Of a DNA stretch of 64,000 nucleotides, positions 44,383 through 53,561 are shown one piece after another; position 1 is the first letter of the stretch; each line of letters starts with the position of its first letter. Under the pieces are notes generated by a model. That model did no database searches and was not told where the DNA came from. It saw nothing but the letters and a program-made list of their open reading frames with translations. Source of the stretch: Saprospiraceae bacterium (GTDB taxonomy: Bacteria > Bacteroidota > Bacteroidia > Chitinophagales > Saprospiraceae); contig JANQPA010000058.1 in the NCBI GenBank assembly GCA_028285545.1, positions 124,001 through 188,000 on the forward strand, given 5' to 3'. Both the position numbers and the translations under genes were made by a program.

Positions 44383-47300
44383 ATGATAAGTATGAGAAGT
44401 GTTATCTTACTTTTTATCGCTCTGATATCTGGTGGCTATGTTTTTGGCCAAAAAATAGATGTCAAGCAACTTGAAGGTTTAAAAATCCGGAATATCGGTC
44501 CTGGTGGAATGAGTGGCCGGGTCACAACCATCGATGTAGACCTTTCAGACTCAGACATTATTTATGCTGGAACTGCCTCCGGCGGCGTTTGGAAATCTAC
44601 AAGTGGAGGAATCGATTGGAAGCCCATATTCGATAAAGAAGCTACCCAATCCATTGGCGCTCTGGCCATCAACCAAAAAAATCCAAGTGAGGTTTGGGTA
44701 GGTACCGGAGAAGGTAATCCTCGAAATTCTCACAATAGTGGTGGTGGAATATACCGAAGTCTGGATGGAGGAAAAAATTGGAAGTTGATGGGCTTAGAAG
44801 CTACCCGAAATATCCATCGCGTTATTATCCATCGTGACAATTCAAATATAATATATGTAGCGGCCTTAGGTACCATCTGGGGTACCAATAAGGAAAGAGG
44901 TGTCTTCAAAACAACTGATGGTGGAGAAACCTGGGAAAAAGTACTTTATATAAATGAATCCGTAGGTTGTGCAGATTTGGTCATTGATCCAAAAAATCCC
45001 AACAAATTAATTGCAGCCATGTGGGAGTATGGCCGTAAGCCATGGACCTTCAATTCTGGTGGAGAAGGTTCCGGCATGTATGTTACCCATGATGGAGGAA
45101 AAAACTGGGAAAAAAGAACATCCAAAGATGGACTTCCTAAAGGTAAGCTTGGACGTATGGGTCTAGCCATTGCCCCTTCCAAGCCCAATGTGGTATATGC
45201 ATTAGTCGAAGGAGAAAAAGAAAATGCCATCTATCGTTCTGAGGATGGAGGTTTTAACTGGGTAAAACGAGGTACCAGAAATATTGGTAACCGCCCATTT
45301 TATTATGCGGATATTTTTGTTGACTCAAAAAATGAAAACCGATTATATAGTATCTTCTCTTTAGTTAACATTAGTGAAGATGGTGGTAAGACTTTCGAAA
45401 CACTCCTTCCCTATTCGGGTGTTCACCCTGATCACCATGCCTGGTGGATTCATCCTGATGATCCATCTTATATCATTGATGGAAATGACGGAGGTTTGAA
45501 CATTTCTCGTGATGGAGGAGAAAGCTGGCGATTTATCCAAAATATTCCAGTGGCTCAGTTTTACCATATTAATTATGATATGTCCATCCCCTACCGAGTG
45601 GGTGGCGGTATGCAGGATAATGGTACTTGGGTAGGTCCAAGTCATGCCCTGGAGTCAGGGGGTATTCGCAATTCTGCCTGGCAGGAGATCTTTTTCGGTG
45701 ACGGATTTGATGTGGTTTTTCACCCAAGTGAAAAAAATAAGGCCTATGCCATGTCCCAAGGTGGAAATGTAGGATTGGTAAATATGGAAACAGGTAGCTC
45801 TACCTATGTCCGTCCTACTCATCCTGATAGTGTAGAACTCCGATTTAACTGGAACGCAGCCATCGCTCAAGACCCATTTAGTGATTGCGGTGTTTATTAC
45901 GCCAGTCAGTTTTTACATAAGAGTACCGATTGTGGTTTAAGTTGGGAAATCATCTCACCTGACCTTACCACGAATGATACCACTAAACAAAAGCAGAATG
46001 CCAGTGGTGGTTTGACCATTGATGCAACCGGTGCAGAAAATTTCACCACTATTGTTTCTATCGCTCCAAGTTCAGTAGACAGGAATGTAATCTGGGTAGG
46101 AACCGATGATGGTAACCTACAACTAACTCGTGATGGAGGACAAAATTGGACCAACCTGGCCAGCAAATTGAAAGATGTTAAACCTGGAGCCTGGATTCCT
46201 CAAATCGTAGCTTCTGATAAAAACCCAGGAGAAGCATTTATCGTAGTCAATGACTATAGAAGAGATGATTGGAGACCCTTTGTATATAGAGCTACCAATT
46301 ACGGTGCAAGCATCACTCGTATTGTTGATGAAAAGCAGGTAGATGGATATGCCCATACAGTGGTACAAGATCCTGTTGAACCTAATCTTCTATGGGTAGG
46401 TACGGATAGAGGACTATACCTTTCTATTGATGGTGGTCAAAATTGGAATAAGTGGATGAACGATTATCCTTCTGTTCCAACTATTGATTTAAAAATACAT
46501 CCTCGTGAGCATGACCTAATTGTAGGTACCTTTGGACGTGCTGCCTGGATCTTGGATGACATTCGCCCTATCCGCGAATTAGCCCAAACCAAAGGGGAAG
46601 TTCTGGCTAAAGCATTTAGAGTATTTGAAGCACCGGATGCTTACCAGTATAGCACTCGTTCTTACCAGGGCGTACGCTTTGGTGCCGATGCCGTTTATTC
46701 TGGTGAAAATAAAAGACGAGGTGCAATGATGACCGCCTGGTTAAATCCAGACTCTATTAAAATTAGTGAAAAGAAGCAGAAGGTTAAAATACAGGTTTAT
46801 GATAATGGAGGAGCTTTGATCCGTACTTACCATACTCGCTTGGATACGGGGATGAACCGTACTTATTGGAATATGAGTAGTGATGGTGTACGCTTCCCAA
46901 GCCGCCGTGAGATCAAAAAAGATGATGATATGCCTTCTGGAATGTCCGTCCTTCCAGGCACTTACAAGGTAGTTTTCAGCTTTGGTAGACATAAGGATTC
47001 CACTACGGTTAAGATTCACAGTGATCCTAGAGAGCCACAAAACCAAAAAGGTATTGAGATGGCTATGGCAATGTATGAGGAGTATAGCTCTTATGCCCAA
47101 AAAGCTTTTGATGCATTTGAACAACTTCGAGAGGCCGGGAAATCCATTAAATTGGTTGAATCTATGATGGCCAATGCAGATGAAGATGAGAAAAAAGCAG
47201 TCATGAAAGAAACGAAGGCAGTGAAAAAGCGATTAGCTGAAGTAGAAAAAATGATGCTAGGTCCCACTAATGTTCCCAAGGGACAACCAAGAGAGAGCGA

Positions 47301-47532
47301 CTACTTCAGTCGTAAGCTATTTGGTCCTATGAGATATCTGGGAGCAGCCGCAGATGGTGGTGAGCAGGCTGCCAGAAGAATGCTGAATATTGTTAAGGAA
47401 GAGCTAGCCGAAGTGCTCCAAGAGGTTGATAACTTCTTCATGGATGATTTCAGTAAATTCAAAGAGATGGTCCAGAAGCAGTCTGATCCTCCGGTGTTTA
47501 AGCCTTATGAGGCGGTGAAAATTGATAAGTAG
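44383..47532 (+). CDS. Secreted BNR/Asp-box repeat protein (sortilin/VPS10-like propeller)
   Basis: 1049 residues; signal peptide to about residue 23 (MSISGGYVFGQ-like end), with an alternative ATG three codons in. At least ten Asp-box motifs of the form S/T-x-D-G-G-x-x-W are visible (STSGGIDWK, SLDGGKNWK, TTDGGETWE, THDGGKNWE, SEDGGFNWV, SRDGGESWR, STDCGLSWE, TRDGGQNWT, SIDGGQNWN), so the first 720 residues form a large multi-bladed beta-propeller as in sortilin/sialidase-like proteins. The rest (about 740-1049) is a sandwich and a helical C-terminus (ANADEDEKKAVMKETKAVKK). Such proteins are abundant in Bacteroidota and are annotated as glycosyl hydrolases without proven activity. No sialidase Arg triad can be claimed. 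Confidence 0.88.
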   Translation: MISMRSVILLFIALISGGYVFGQKIDVKQLEGLKIRNIGPGGMSGRVTTIDVDLSDSDIIYAGTASGGVWKSTSGGIDWKPIFDKEATQSIGALAINQKNPSEVWVGTGEGNPRNSHNSGGGIYRSLDGGKNWKLMGLEATRNIHRVIIHRDNSNIIYVAALGTIWGTNKERGVFKTTDGGETWEKVLYINESVGCADLVIDPKNPNKLIAAMWEYGRKPWTFNSGGEGSGMYVTHDGGKNWEKRTSKDGLPKGKLGRMGLAIAPSKPNVVYALVEGEKENAIYRSEDGGFNWVKRGTRNIGNRPFYYADIFVDSKNENRLYSIFSLVNISEDGGKTFETLLPYSGVHPDHHAWWIHPDDPSYIIDGNDGGLNISRDGGESWRFIQNIPVAQFYHINYDMSIPYRVGGGMQDNGTWVGPSHALESGGIRNSAWQEIFFGDGFDVVFHPSEKNKAYAMSQGGNVGLVNMETGSSTYVRPTHPDSVELRFNWNAAIAQDPFSDCGVYYASQFLHKSTDCGLSWEIISPDLTTNDTTKQKQNASGGLTIDATGAENFTTIVSIAPSSVDRNVIWVGTDDGNLQLTRDGGQNWTNLASKLKDVKPGAWIPQIVASDKNPGEAFIVVNDYRRDDWRPFVYRATNYGASITRIVDEKQVDGYAHTVVQDPVEPNLLWVGTDRGLYLSIDGGQNWNKWMNDYPSVPTIDLKIHPREHDLIVGTFGRAAWILDDIRPIRELAQTKGEVLAKAFRVFEAPDAYQYSTRSYQGVRFGADAVYSGENKRRGAMMTAWLNPDSIKISEKKQKVKIQVYDNGGALIRTYHTRLDTGMNRTYWNMSSDGVRFPSRREIKKDDDMPSGMSVLPGTYKVVFSFGRHKDSTTVKIHSDPREPQNQKGIEMAMAMYEEYSSYAQKAFDAFEQLREAGKSIKLVESMMANADEDEKKAVMKETKAVKKRLAEVEKMMLGPTNVPKGQPRESDYFSRKLFGPMRYLGAAADGGEQAARRMLNIVKEELAEVLQEVDNFFMDDFSKFKEMVQKQSDPPVFKPYEAVKIDK

Positions 47533-47548
47533 AGGATAAAGAAGTAGA

Positions 47549-47583
47549 AGAAATAGATGGTTTTTTCAAAACCATCTATTTCT
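47549..47583. terminator. 16-bp perfect hairpin between convergent genes
   Basis: Arms AGAAATAGATGGTTTT (47549-47564) and AAAACCATCTATTTCT (47568-47583) with loop TTC, between the BNR gene stop (47532) and the lectin gene end (47591). A strong candidate bidirectional terminator. Confidence 0.75.
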
Positions 47584-47590
47584 ATTTTAA

Positions 47591-48553
47591 TCAATACATT
47601 ACTCCAATTCGATTGACATACTTTTCTGCCATTCCATAGAAGCCCTTAACAGCTTTTGTGGGTTTGATGGTAAAAGGATTGCCCCCACTGCCACCGTACG
47701 GTCCAAACTTCCGTCCTTCACTGGTGTAAAAAGTAATTTGATCTACGTATTTCCCAGATCGTCCGGTTACCTTTGTAATGTATTCATTAGGCTTAAGCAA
47801 GATGGTACTTTTTTGGCCATGGGGACCTCCAGCATTAGAGCTCCATTCATACTTTCCATTATCTAATAACCATTGTACTCGAATAGCATCTACTAATGCT
47901 CCGTGTTGTACAACAATCTTATTAATCTTTCGGGATGGGCCCTTAGGCAAATGTCTAAAGAGTTTCCCTCCGTTTTCGCCATAAGAGCTGGATAAATTAA
48001 TCCTCGCAATTCCAGATGAAGGGCTTCCAGTTTTTACGATATTTACTTTTACAATATTAAAATGTACGTTCATAAAGACATCATCACTGGTATTGTTTCC
48101 AACGTCATTCCCAGGGGTATCCCCCATAATTTCAAAGCTTTTCACTAAACTCCCCCTGGTAATTTTAGGTCGATCAATATCATGATCATAATCTCTATAA
48201 TTGGCTTGCGAAAAGTCATCAGACAAAATTTTTGAAAACTCATAGCCCCTAGGAGCTCGATAAATGGTCCTATACCAGTGACCTATGGCTTCAGTCCAGT
48301 TGGACCTGGTCTCTTTGGCTTTAAGATAAAGATGAGCGACAATTTTGCTTCGATCATTTTCATCAATAAAAATTTTCACTCTGGCTTCTACATCAGGGCC
48401 ATTACCTCCAAATTCTCGGTCTCCTGCCACGTGATCGGGGGCAAGGCGCATGATTGATTTTGGCTGAAAGACAATTTTTTGGGTTTGTCCTACTAAATTC
48501 ATAGCAAAAAAGATCCAAAAAAAGGTAGTAGTTACATTCTTTAAGGTTTTCAT
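47591..48553 (-). CDS. Secreted jacalin-like lectin
   Basis: 320 residues with a signal peptide (about 1-22, MNLVGQ). Residues about 45-185 form an uncharacterised beta domain beginning REFGGNGPDVEARVKIFIDE. The C-terminal 130 residues are a jacalin-type beta-prism: VQHGALVDAIRVQWLLDNGK, GGPHG at the sugar-binding edge, IDQITFYTSEGRKFGPYGGS (the characteristic G-x-F-G-P-x-G-G loop) and VKGFYGMAEKYVNRIGVMY at the end. Jacalin domains usually bind mannose or galactose, consistent with the mannosidase cluster 5 kb upstream, but co-function is inference. The gene stands alone, facing the BNR gene at its end. Confidence 0.85.
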   Translation of the reverse strand: MKTLKNVTTTFFWIFFAMNLVGQTQKIVFQPKSIMRLAPDHVAGDREFGGNGPDVEARVKIFIDENDRSKIVAHLYLKAKETRSNWTEAIGHWYRTIYRAPRGYEFSKILSDDFSQANYRDYDHDIDRPKITRGSLVKSFEIMGDTPGNDVGNNTSDDVFMNVHFNIVKVNIVKTGSPSSGIARINLSSSYGENGGKLFRHLPKGPSRKINKIVVQHGALVDAIRVQWLLDNGKYEWSSNAGGPHGQKSTILLKPNEYITKVTGRSGKYVDQITFYTSEGRKFGPYGGSGGNPFTIKPTKAVKGFYGMAEKYVNRIGVMY

Positions 48554-48750
48554 GATAAGTGTTTTTGAGCATTGGGTTAGTGAATTAAAAATTACAATTC
48601 AAAGTTGGCTCAAAAAATCCCATCAGGAATCATCATAAAAGAGGAAGAATCGAATATCCTCCTTTTTGAGGAGGGAGGTATTGTCTTTTAAATGGTAACC
48701 ATCCTTTTATTTTAATGGATATATATGATAAATAAAAGAAAGCCCTTCAG

Positions 48751-50184
48751 CTAAAGATCCAGAGTAAAAAGGTAAAAACCCAAAAGAAATGTCAAAACAG
48801 TAGCGATTAAAATTTTTGTTATTCCCTGCCAAATCTTGTTCCATCTATCATCAGAGGGATGCATTTCAAATACAGGAAGCTCGTCATAATCCTCTAACAG
48901 GATAGGTTGATCCCAGAAAAGTCTGGTGAAATAAAAATCTGTAATTTTCTCGTGAAAATCTGCCAGGGCATTTTGAAAATGAAGGAAAGTATTGAGGTCA
49001 GTTTCAGCAATATGAGCCAATACATCCTGCATATTGACTGCTGGGCTTAGCCAGTGAAAGTGGCCAGTCCAGGCATTTCGGTTGGCTACTTGCTGATTGT
49101 ATTGGTCTACTTCGTTTTGGCTATTGATATCTTTGAGTGATGTAAAGGCTGCATAACCTTTAGCCATCATGTTATTTTGAATTAAACTGTCACTTCCTTC
49201 CAGATCAGGTTTGTGGGCAAGGTATTCCAAGATGACCTCTCGTACTGCTTCTTCTTGCTCTTCATCCTCGAGTCCTGTCCTTCGTGTGAGTCCTGCTAGG
49301 GTGGTACTGTTTAGTGGGTACTTTGCAGTTACTATAACATTGAGCACGGCAGGAATTATTATCAGAAGCAAAAGCCAGCAAGCGACAGCTGTGATGGCAT
49401 TAAATGAAGAACTTTTGCGCAAGCTGACGATTAAAAACATCATAGCGAACCAAAAGGCACAGTATATCATTACTCCTGTCATCCAGGCAACAGCTGGAAC
49501 CAGGTTTTCAACAGTCAAAGGATTACCGGAGGTAAGCAGTCCGATCAAAGAAATTAATAGAGCCAGGCAGGTAAGCATTAAAAAATAAAAGGCCAGACGT
49601 ACTAATATGATCTTTCGGATACTTATTGATTGAATTTGCAATAATGCAAGGGTGCCATTTTCCTTTTCATAAGAAAATAATCCGTAGCAAAAGGCGATGA
49701 TCAAAAGGGGCAACAAATAAACAAGTACAAACGATAAGTCAAAATTACCAATCATTAAGTTGACAGGATTGGCGAGTTCATTTTCAAAAAGTTGATAATG
49801 AAGACTCATACCTGTTAATCGATAGTAGTATCGAAATAAATCCCTTTGTCCTATTGCCAAAGAAGCATAATCATGAGGAGGAATTATGGCATGATAGCCA
49901 TGTCTGAACCAGGCAAATGAAGGGCGAGAGGCTATATCATGTAATTGTTCTTCCTCAAGTGACCTAACTTCTTCATCATAACTTGCTTTGTATTTAGAAA
50001 ATTCCTCCTGTTCTAAGGCTGTAACTTCCTGAATGGTTTCCCGCTGCATATTGATTTCCGACTGCCCACTGTAAATTGCATAAAGTCCAAAAATTAGAAT
50101 GACAGACAGCATGAACAATTGAAACTTGTTGCGAACAAACGATTTCCACTCATAGCGAATCAATGTCCTTATAGGTTTATCCAT
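48751..50184 (-). CDS. ABC transporter permease, DUF3526 type (second subunit)
   Basis: 477 residues of an integral membrane permease. The first transmembrane helix is near residues 22-40 (FMLSVILIFGLYAIYSGQSE), followed by a periplasmic loop of about 100 residues (SFAWFRHGYHAIIPPHDYAS), then a bundle of helices (FVLVYLLPLLIIAFCYGLFSYE, LAFYFLMLTCLALLISLIGL, LLLLIIIPAVLNVIV), a long second soluble region (about 290-430) and a final helix. This is the ABC-2/DUF3526 layout. It overlaps the other permease gene by 8 bp and ends the five-gene operon. The direction of transport is expected to be export for this family, although the operon also holds an outer-membrane receptor. Confidence 0.88.
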   Translation of the reverse strand: MDKPIRTLIRYEWKSFVRNKFQLFMLSVILIFGLYAIYSGQSEINMQRETIQEVTALEQEEFSKYKASYDEEVRSLEEEQLHDIASRPSFAWFRHGYHAIIPPHDYASLAIGQRDLFRYYYRLTGMSLHYQLFENELANPVNLMIGNFDLSFVLVYLLPLLIIAFCYGLFSYEKENGTLALLQIQSISIRKIILVRLAFYFLMLTCLALLISLIGLLTSGNPLTVENLVPAVAWMTGVMIYCAFWFAMMFLIVSLRKSSSFNAITAVACWLLLLIIIPAVLNVIVTAKYPLNSTTLAGLTRRTGLEDEEQEEAVREVILEYLAHKPDLEGSDSLIQNNMMAKGYAAFTSLKDINSQNEVDQYNQQVANRNAWTGHFHWLSPAVNMQDVLAHIAETDLNTFLHFQNALADFHEKITDFYFTRLFWDQPILLEDYDELPVFEMHPSDDRWNKIWQGITKILIATVLTFLLGFYLFTLDL

Positions 50185-51613
50185 AAAGTGGCTTTGTTTT
50201 TCGGTTAGAGTAGTTGATCAGGAAAAGGATCAATACCATCCATAGGAGCAATGAGACAAATTCCAAATAATAGTATTTCAATGACTTCCAGATAGGTGGA
50301 GTTTGGTACGAAAAATCCTCAAGTTGATGCCACAATTCACTCCCAGCTGCATATTCGAAGAATTCTCCATATTTAGAATTTTCAGCCATATCGTTATTCA
50401 TTTTCCGGATCATTTCTCTACGATATGTTTCAACAGTCTCTTCAAAATGGAGAAAAGTATAGGTATCTGTTCCAGAAAAGGCCATAGATAAGTTTTGCAC
50501 TGATAGAAAAGGATTAATCAGACTGGCCAAACTACTAAGTCGATTTTGTCGAAAAAAGATCTCTTTAATTTTGCCAAAATGATGGTCATAGACTTTATGA
50601 CTATACTCCTCTCCTCTTTGCATCATCACCCCTTCAAAATTGAAAGGAAGCTGCTGCACAGAATCCACTTCGTATTTACTAAGGAGTTCTTTTTCCAAAT
50701 TCTCTATTCTCACCGAACGAGGTGTTTTTCCATCTAAACCATAAGCTTTGTCCTTTTCGATAGCTGCTTTAAACTCCCGAATAGAAGGAAGATCATAGAA
50801 GTTTTCACTAAGATTAGCAACTGTTTTTGGCATTAGGATGGTTAGAAATATCCAGCTCGACAACAATATCAAGAGGGCATTTCTTCCCGTGGAAGAATGT
50901 AAGGAAACCCATACAGAAAATGCAATAAATAAAAATAAGTATACAGCATAAATCAAAGCCAACAATACTATTCTTGTTGTAACATCGGGCATAGTTTGCT
51001 GATGGCTCCCAAATATTGAAAGAATCAATAAACCAATTAAAAAGGGTAATAAAATGACTAGTAACAAGGTACTATAGGCCAGTATTTTTCCCCAAGTGAG
51101 TGTACGAAATGAAATCCCCTGGCTTATCAACAAACTGAGCGTTCCACTTTCCCGCTCTTTTGTATAAGAGGCAAAGGTCAGAAAAATTATCAGCAAGGGT
51201 ACCAATATTTTTATTACCAGGGCAGCACTCAACTCTCCAAAGCGAATCATGCTGCTGTGGTCTTGTGCTGGCCGAAACATAAATTCATGTTGGTGGTGCG
51301 CCTCCAGATATATTGATGTTCCAGTATAAGCATCCAATCCAAAATCAAAAAGACTAAGCACCGTTTTAGGCTTAAAAACGAAAGTACCATAATGAGCCGC
51401 TATATGAGGGTGTTTATCTCCCTGGTTAAGCCATTCCTGCCTTTTTTCGGCTTGAGTTTGAGTGATAACAACATGTTGCTGTTGGTAGGAAAGGAATCCG
51501 GCATACAATGCCACTCCCAGCAATAACATAATGATTACTGCAAGTGCCACCGCCAGTTTTTCACGGAGTGCTATTTTAATCTCCTTTTTCGCTACGATTA
51601 TCAATGGTGGCAT
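50177..51613 (-). CDS. ABC transporter permease, DUF3526 type (first subunit)
   Basis: 478 residues, same architecture as the following gene: TM1 at about 20-38 (LAVALAVIIMLLLGVALYAG), a large extracytoplasmic loop rich in His and Gln (HHQHEFMF near residue 110), then a helix bundle (LLIIFLTFASYTKERESGTL, LLVILLPFLIGLLILSIF), a long second loop and a last helix (LLWMVLILFLINYSNRKTK). KERESGTLSLLISQ is the typical ABC-2 coupling helix region that contacts the ATPase. It lies 6 bp after the ATPase gene. The two permeases are paralogues and probably form a heterodimer. Confidence 0.88.
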   Translation of the reverse strand: MPPLIIVAKKEIKIALREKLAVALAVIIMLLLGVALYAGFLSYQQQHVVITQTQAEKRQEWLNQGDKHPHIAAHYGTFVFKPKTVLSLFDFGLDAYTGTSIYLEAHHQHEFMFRPAQDHSSMIRFGELSAALVIKILVPLLIIFLTFASYTKERESGTLSLLISQGISFRTLTWGKILAYSTLLLVILLPFLIGLLILSIFGSHQQTMPDVTTRIVLLALIYAVYLFLFIAFSVWVSLHSSTGRNALLILLSSWIFLTILMPKTVANLSENFYDLPSIREFKAAIEKDKAYGLDGKTPRSVRIENLEKELLSKYEVDSVQQLPFNFEGVMMQRGEEYSHKVYDHHFGKIKEIFFRQNRLSSLASLINPFLSVQNLSMAFSGTDTYTFLHFEETVETYRREMIRKMNNDMAENSKYGEFFEYAAGSELWHQLEDFSYQTPPIWKSLKYYYLEFVSLLLWMVLILFLINYSNRKTKPLYG

Positions 51614-51619
51614 AATGAA

Positions 51620-52321
51620 TTAGTTATGCATATGCTTGAGGTATAAGGATTCCAAATCCCGAAAGCTTACATCATCAGTAGCAAAGTGTTCTATAAGAAC
51701 CCCTTCTCTCATAATCCCAATGTGTGTGCCGGTATCCTTAGCACGAAAAAGATCGTGAGTGGCCATCAGTGTGGCCACTCCCTTTTCTTTCATATTTAAT
51801 AGTAATTCAGAGAACTCATTACTGGCTTTAGGGTCTAAACCAGATGTAGGTTCATCCAGAAGTAGCACGCTAGCTTTACGGGCTCTTGCCAGAGCAATCC
51901 CTACTTTTTGGCGCATTCCTTTAGAATAGCTACTTACTCGCTTATGAATAAAATCGGGCTGTAGACCAGATTCCTTCAGGAGCTCTTCTAATTCTTCTTT
52001 CGAATAAATCTTACCGCCAAGTCCACAGAAAAAGTCCAGGTTTTCCAATCCAGAAAGACTTGAATATAACATCAAATTTTCGGGAATGTACGAAAGAAGT
52101 TGTTTGGTTTCTTTCGAATATTGGCTTACATCCAAGGAGTTAATAGTAGCAAGGCCGTTTGTTGGCTCAATTAAATTGAGAAAAAGATTTATGGTCGTTG
52201 ACTTTCCTGCGCCGTTTGCACCTAACAGGCAGAAAATTTCACCTTCATTTACTGACAAATTAAGCGCATCCAAAGCTGTGAAATTCCCGTATTTCTTAGT
52301 AAGATTTTTTGCTTGCAGCAT
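51620..52321 (-). CDS. ABC transporter ATP-binding subunit
   Basis: 233 residues. Walker A GANGAGKSTT (about 32-41), Q-loop region, signature SYSKGMRQKVGIAL (a variant of LSGGQ), Walker B VLLLDEPTSGLD and switch histidine in ATHD. The short, single-domain form of the ABC-2 exporter class (CcmA/NodI/DrrA-like), with no C-terminal regulatory domain. The start ATG directly abuts the DUF4374 gene stop (52322), and the permease begins 6 bp after its own stop, so the ATPase and both permeases form one transporter. Confidence 0.93.
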   Translation of the reverse strand: MLQAKNLTKKYGNFTALDALNLSVNEGEIFCLLGANGAGKSTTINLFLNLIEPTNGLATINSLDVSQYSKETKQLLSYIPENLMLYSSLSGLENLDFFCGLGGKIYSKEELEELLKESGLQPDFIHKRVSSYSKGMRQKVGIALARARKASVLLLDEPTSGLDPKASNEFSELLLNMKEKGVATLMATHDLFRAKDTGTHIGIMREGVLIEHFATDDVSFRDLESLYLKHMHN

Positions 52322-53548
52322 TTATTCTTCTAGCTTTTCTAACCCAGTAATGTGTCCACCAGATGAGGTAAAGAGCTTACTAGCAGTGTTGGTTGAAACG
52401 TCAAAGAGGTAAACTGCATTTTCATCATTAGTGGCTGTAGTAAAGAGCAGATTTTGATCTTCCCTTTCGTAAACGATCATATACCTAGACCCGTAGGTTG
52501 TGGGCAAGCCAGGAACATCCCCTAAACTCATCTGGTTTTCAAGGTCAATCTCTACATATTTGAATTGAGGCTGACCGGTCGAAAATTCCCAGAAGTCGGT
52601 TTCGTCCTGTACATTAGCAGTGAAGGTCCGACCACTTGAGGTATGATAAATTCCATAACAGATATTACCCACCACGGCTTCTAGATCAATGAAATAGTCT
52701 GTGTCAAATTCTGTTTCTCCGCTTTTAATCCGAAGCACTCCACTGGGGGCATTTCCACCAGCATTGGTTGTACCCAATGCTTGTACATAAATATCTCCGT
52801 TGGCATCCACTACCATTCCTGCATTCATGGTTTGTCCACCAAAAACCATTCCCGTTCTCCCATCAGAAATTACTTTTTCTACCTGGTTGGTATTCAGGTC
52901 AATAACTGCTACATAAGCAGAGTCATTTAAGGGCGAAAAGTTAACTTCGTAGTGGACCCCCATAAAAAGTTTATTATCTCTTTCCTGCATCGCAATATAA
53001 TAAGTACGGGTGGCTTCAGGAAATTTTTGATTAATGGCTGCAAGAGAGACTTCGTCTCTAATGCGCATGGTGGAGGGGTCAAAAATAATTAGTTTTGAAG
53101 TTCCTCCGGCCACTGAAGCATAGGCAACAGTTTCGCTTTTAAAGTAGATGGCTGAAAATGTGTTTGCCCCAGGAACTACAATTCTTTCTTCTTCTTCAGG
53201 AATAGAATTTTTTCCAACAACATACTTAACCAAATTTGCTGGAGCTCCAAATGGCCTTGCATAAACAGCAGCCCCATATGAAGTTGTGCCTGCATTCCCA
53301 GGTAACTCAATACTACTATTATTGTCTATAGAGGTAATATTTAGGTCATTTGTCCATTGTAAATAGGTAGTTTGATCTGGCCATGCTCCACTCACTGTAG
53401 AGATAACAAAGCCTGTTTTTATTGGTCCATCGTCAACAACTACAGGAGTCATGTCATCGTCATCATCATCATTTGTGCATCCTTGGAAATTAAGCGCTAC
53501 CATTAAGATAAAACTAACAAATGCTAGTTGCTGAAATAATTTTGTCAT
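52322..53548 (-). CDS. DUF4374 surface lipoprotein, candidate metallophore-binding partner of the TonB receptor
   Basis: 408 residues. The lipobox is FQGC (Cys24), directly followed by TNDDDDDDM, a run of six aspartates that matches the acidic export signal for surface lipoproteins in Bacteroidota; the protein is therefore expected on the outside of the outer membrane. The rest is a propeller-like DUF4374 domain with repeated strands (VEKVISDGRTGMVFGGQTMN, AGMVVDANGDIYVQALG, GSRYMIVYEREDQNLLFTTA). DUF4374 proteins neighbour TonB receptors; XusB of Bacteroides, which binds siderophores outside the cell, is, as I recall, of this type, though I cannot confirm it here. It starts 13 bp after the TonB receptor gene, so the two probably act as one uptake pair. 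Confidence 0.87.
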   Translation of the reverse strand: MTKLFQQLAFVSFILMVALNFQGCTNDDDDDDMTPVVVDDGPIKTGFVISTVSGAWPDQTTYLQWTNDLNITSIDNNSSIELPGNAGTTSYGAAVYARPFGAPANLVKYVVGKNSIPEEEERIVVPGANTFSAIYFKSETVAYASVAGGTSKLIIFDPSTMRIRDEVSLAAINQKFPEATRTYYIAMQERDNKLFMGVHYEVNFSPLNDSAYVAVIDLNTNQVEKVISDGRTGMVFGGQTMNAGMVVDANGDIYVQALGTTNAGGNAPSGVLRIKSGETEFDTDYFIDLEAVVGNICYGIYHTSSGRTFTANVQDETDFWEFSTGQPQFKYVEIDLENQMSLGDVPGLPTTYGSRYMIVYEREDQNLLFTTATNDENAVYLFDVSTNTASKLFTSSGGHITGLEKLEE

Positions 53549-53561
53549 TTTCAGATTGTTT

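Noticed and set aside
46741-47124. Minus-strand open frame of 127 codons under the BNR-repeat gene
   Set aside because: It lies fully antisense to a strong coding sequence and has no family features; a shadow of the codon bias of the plus strand.
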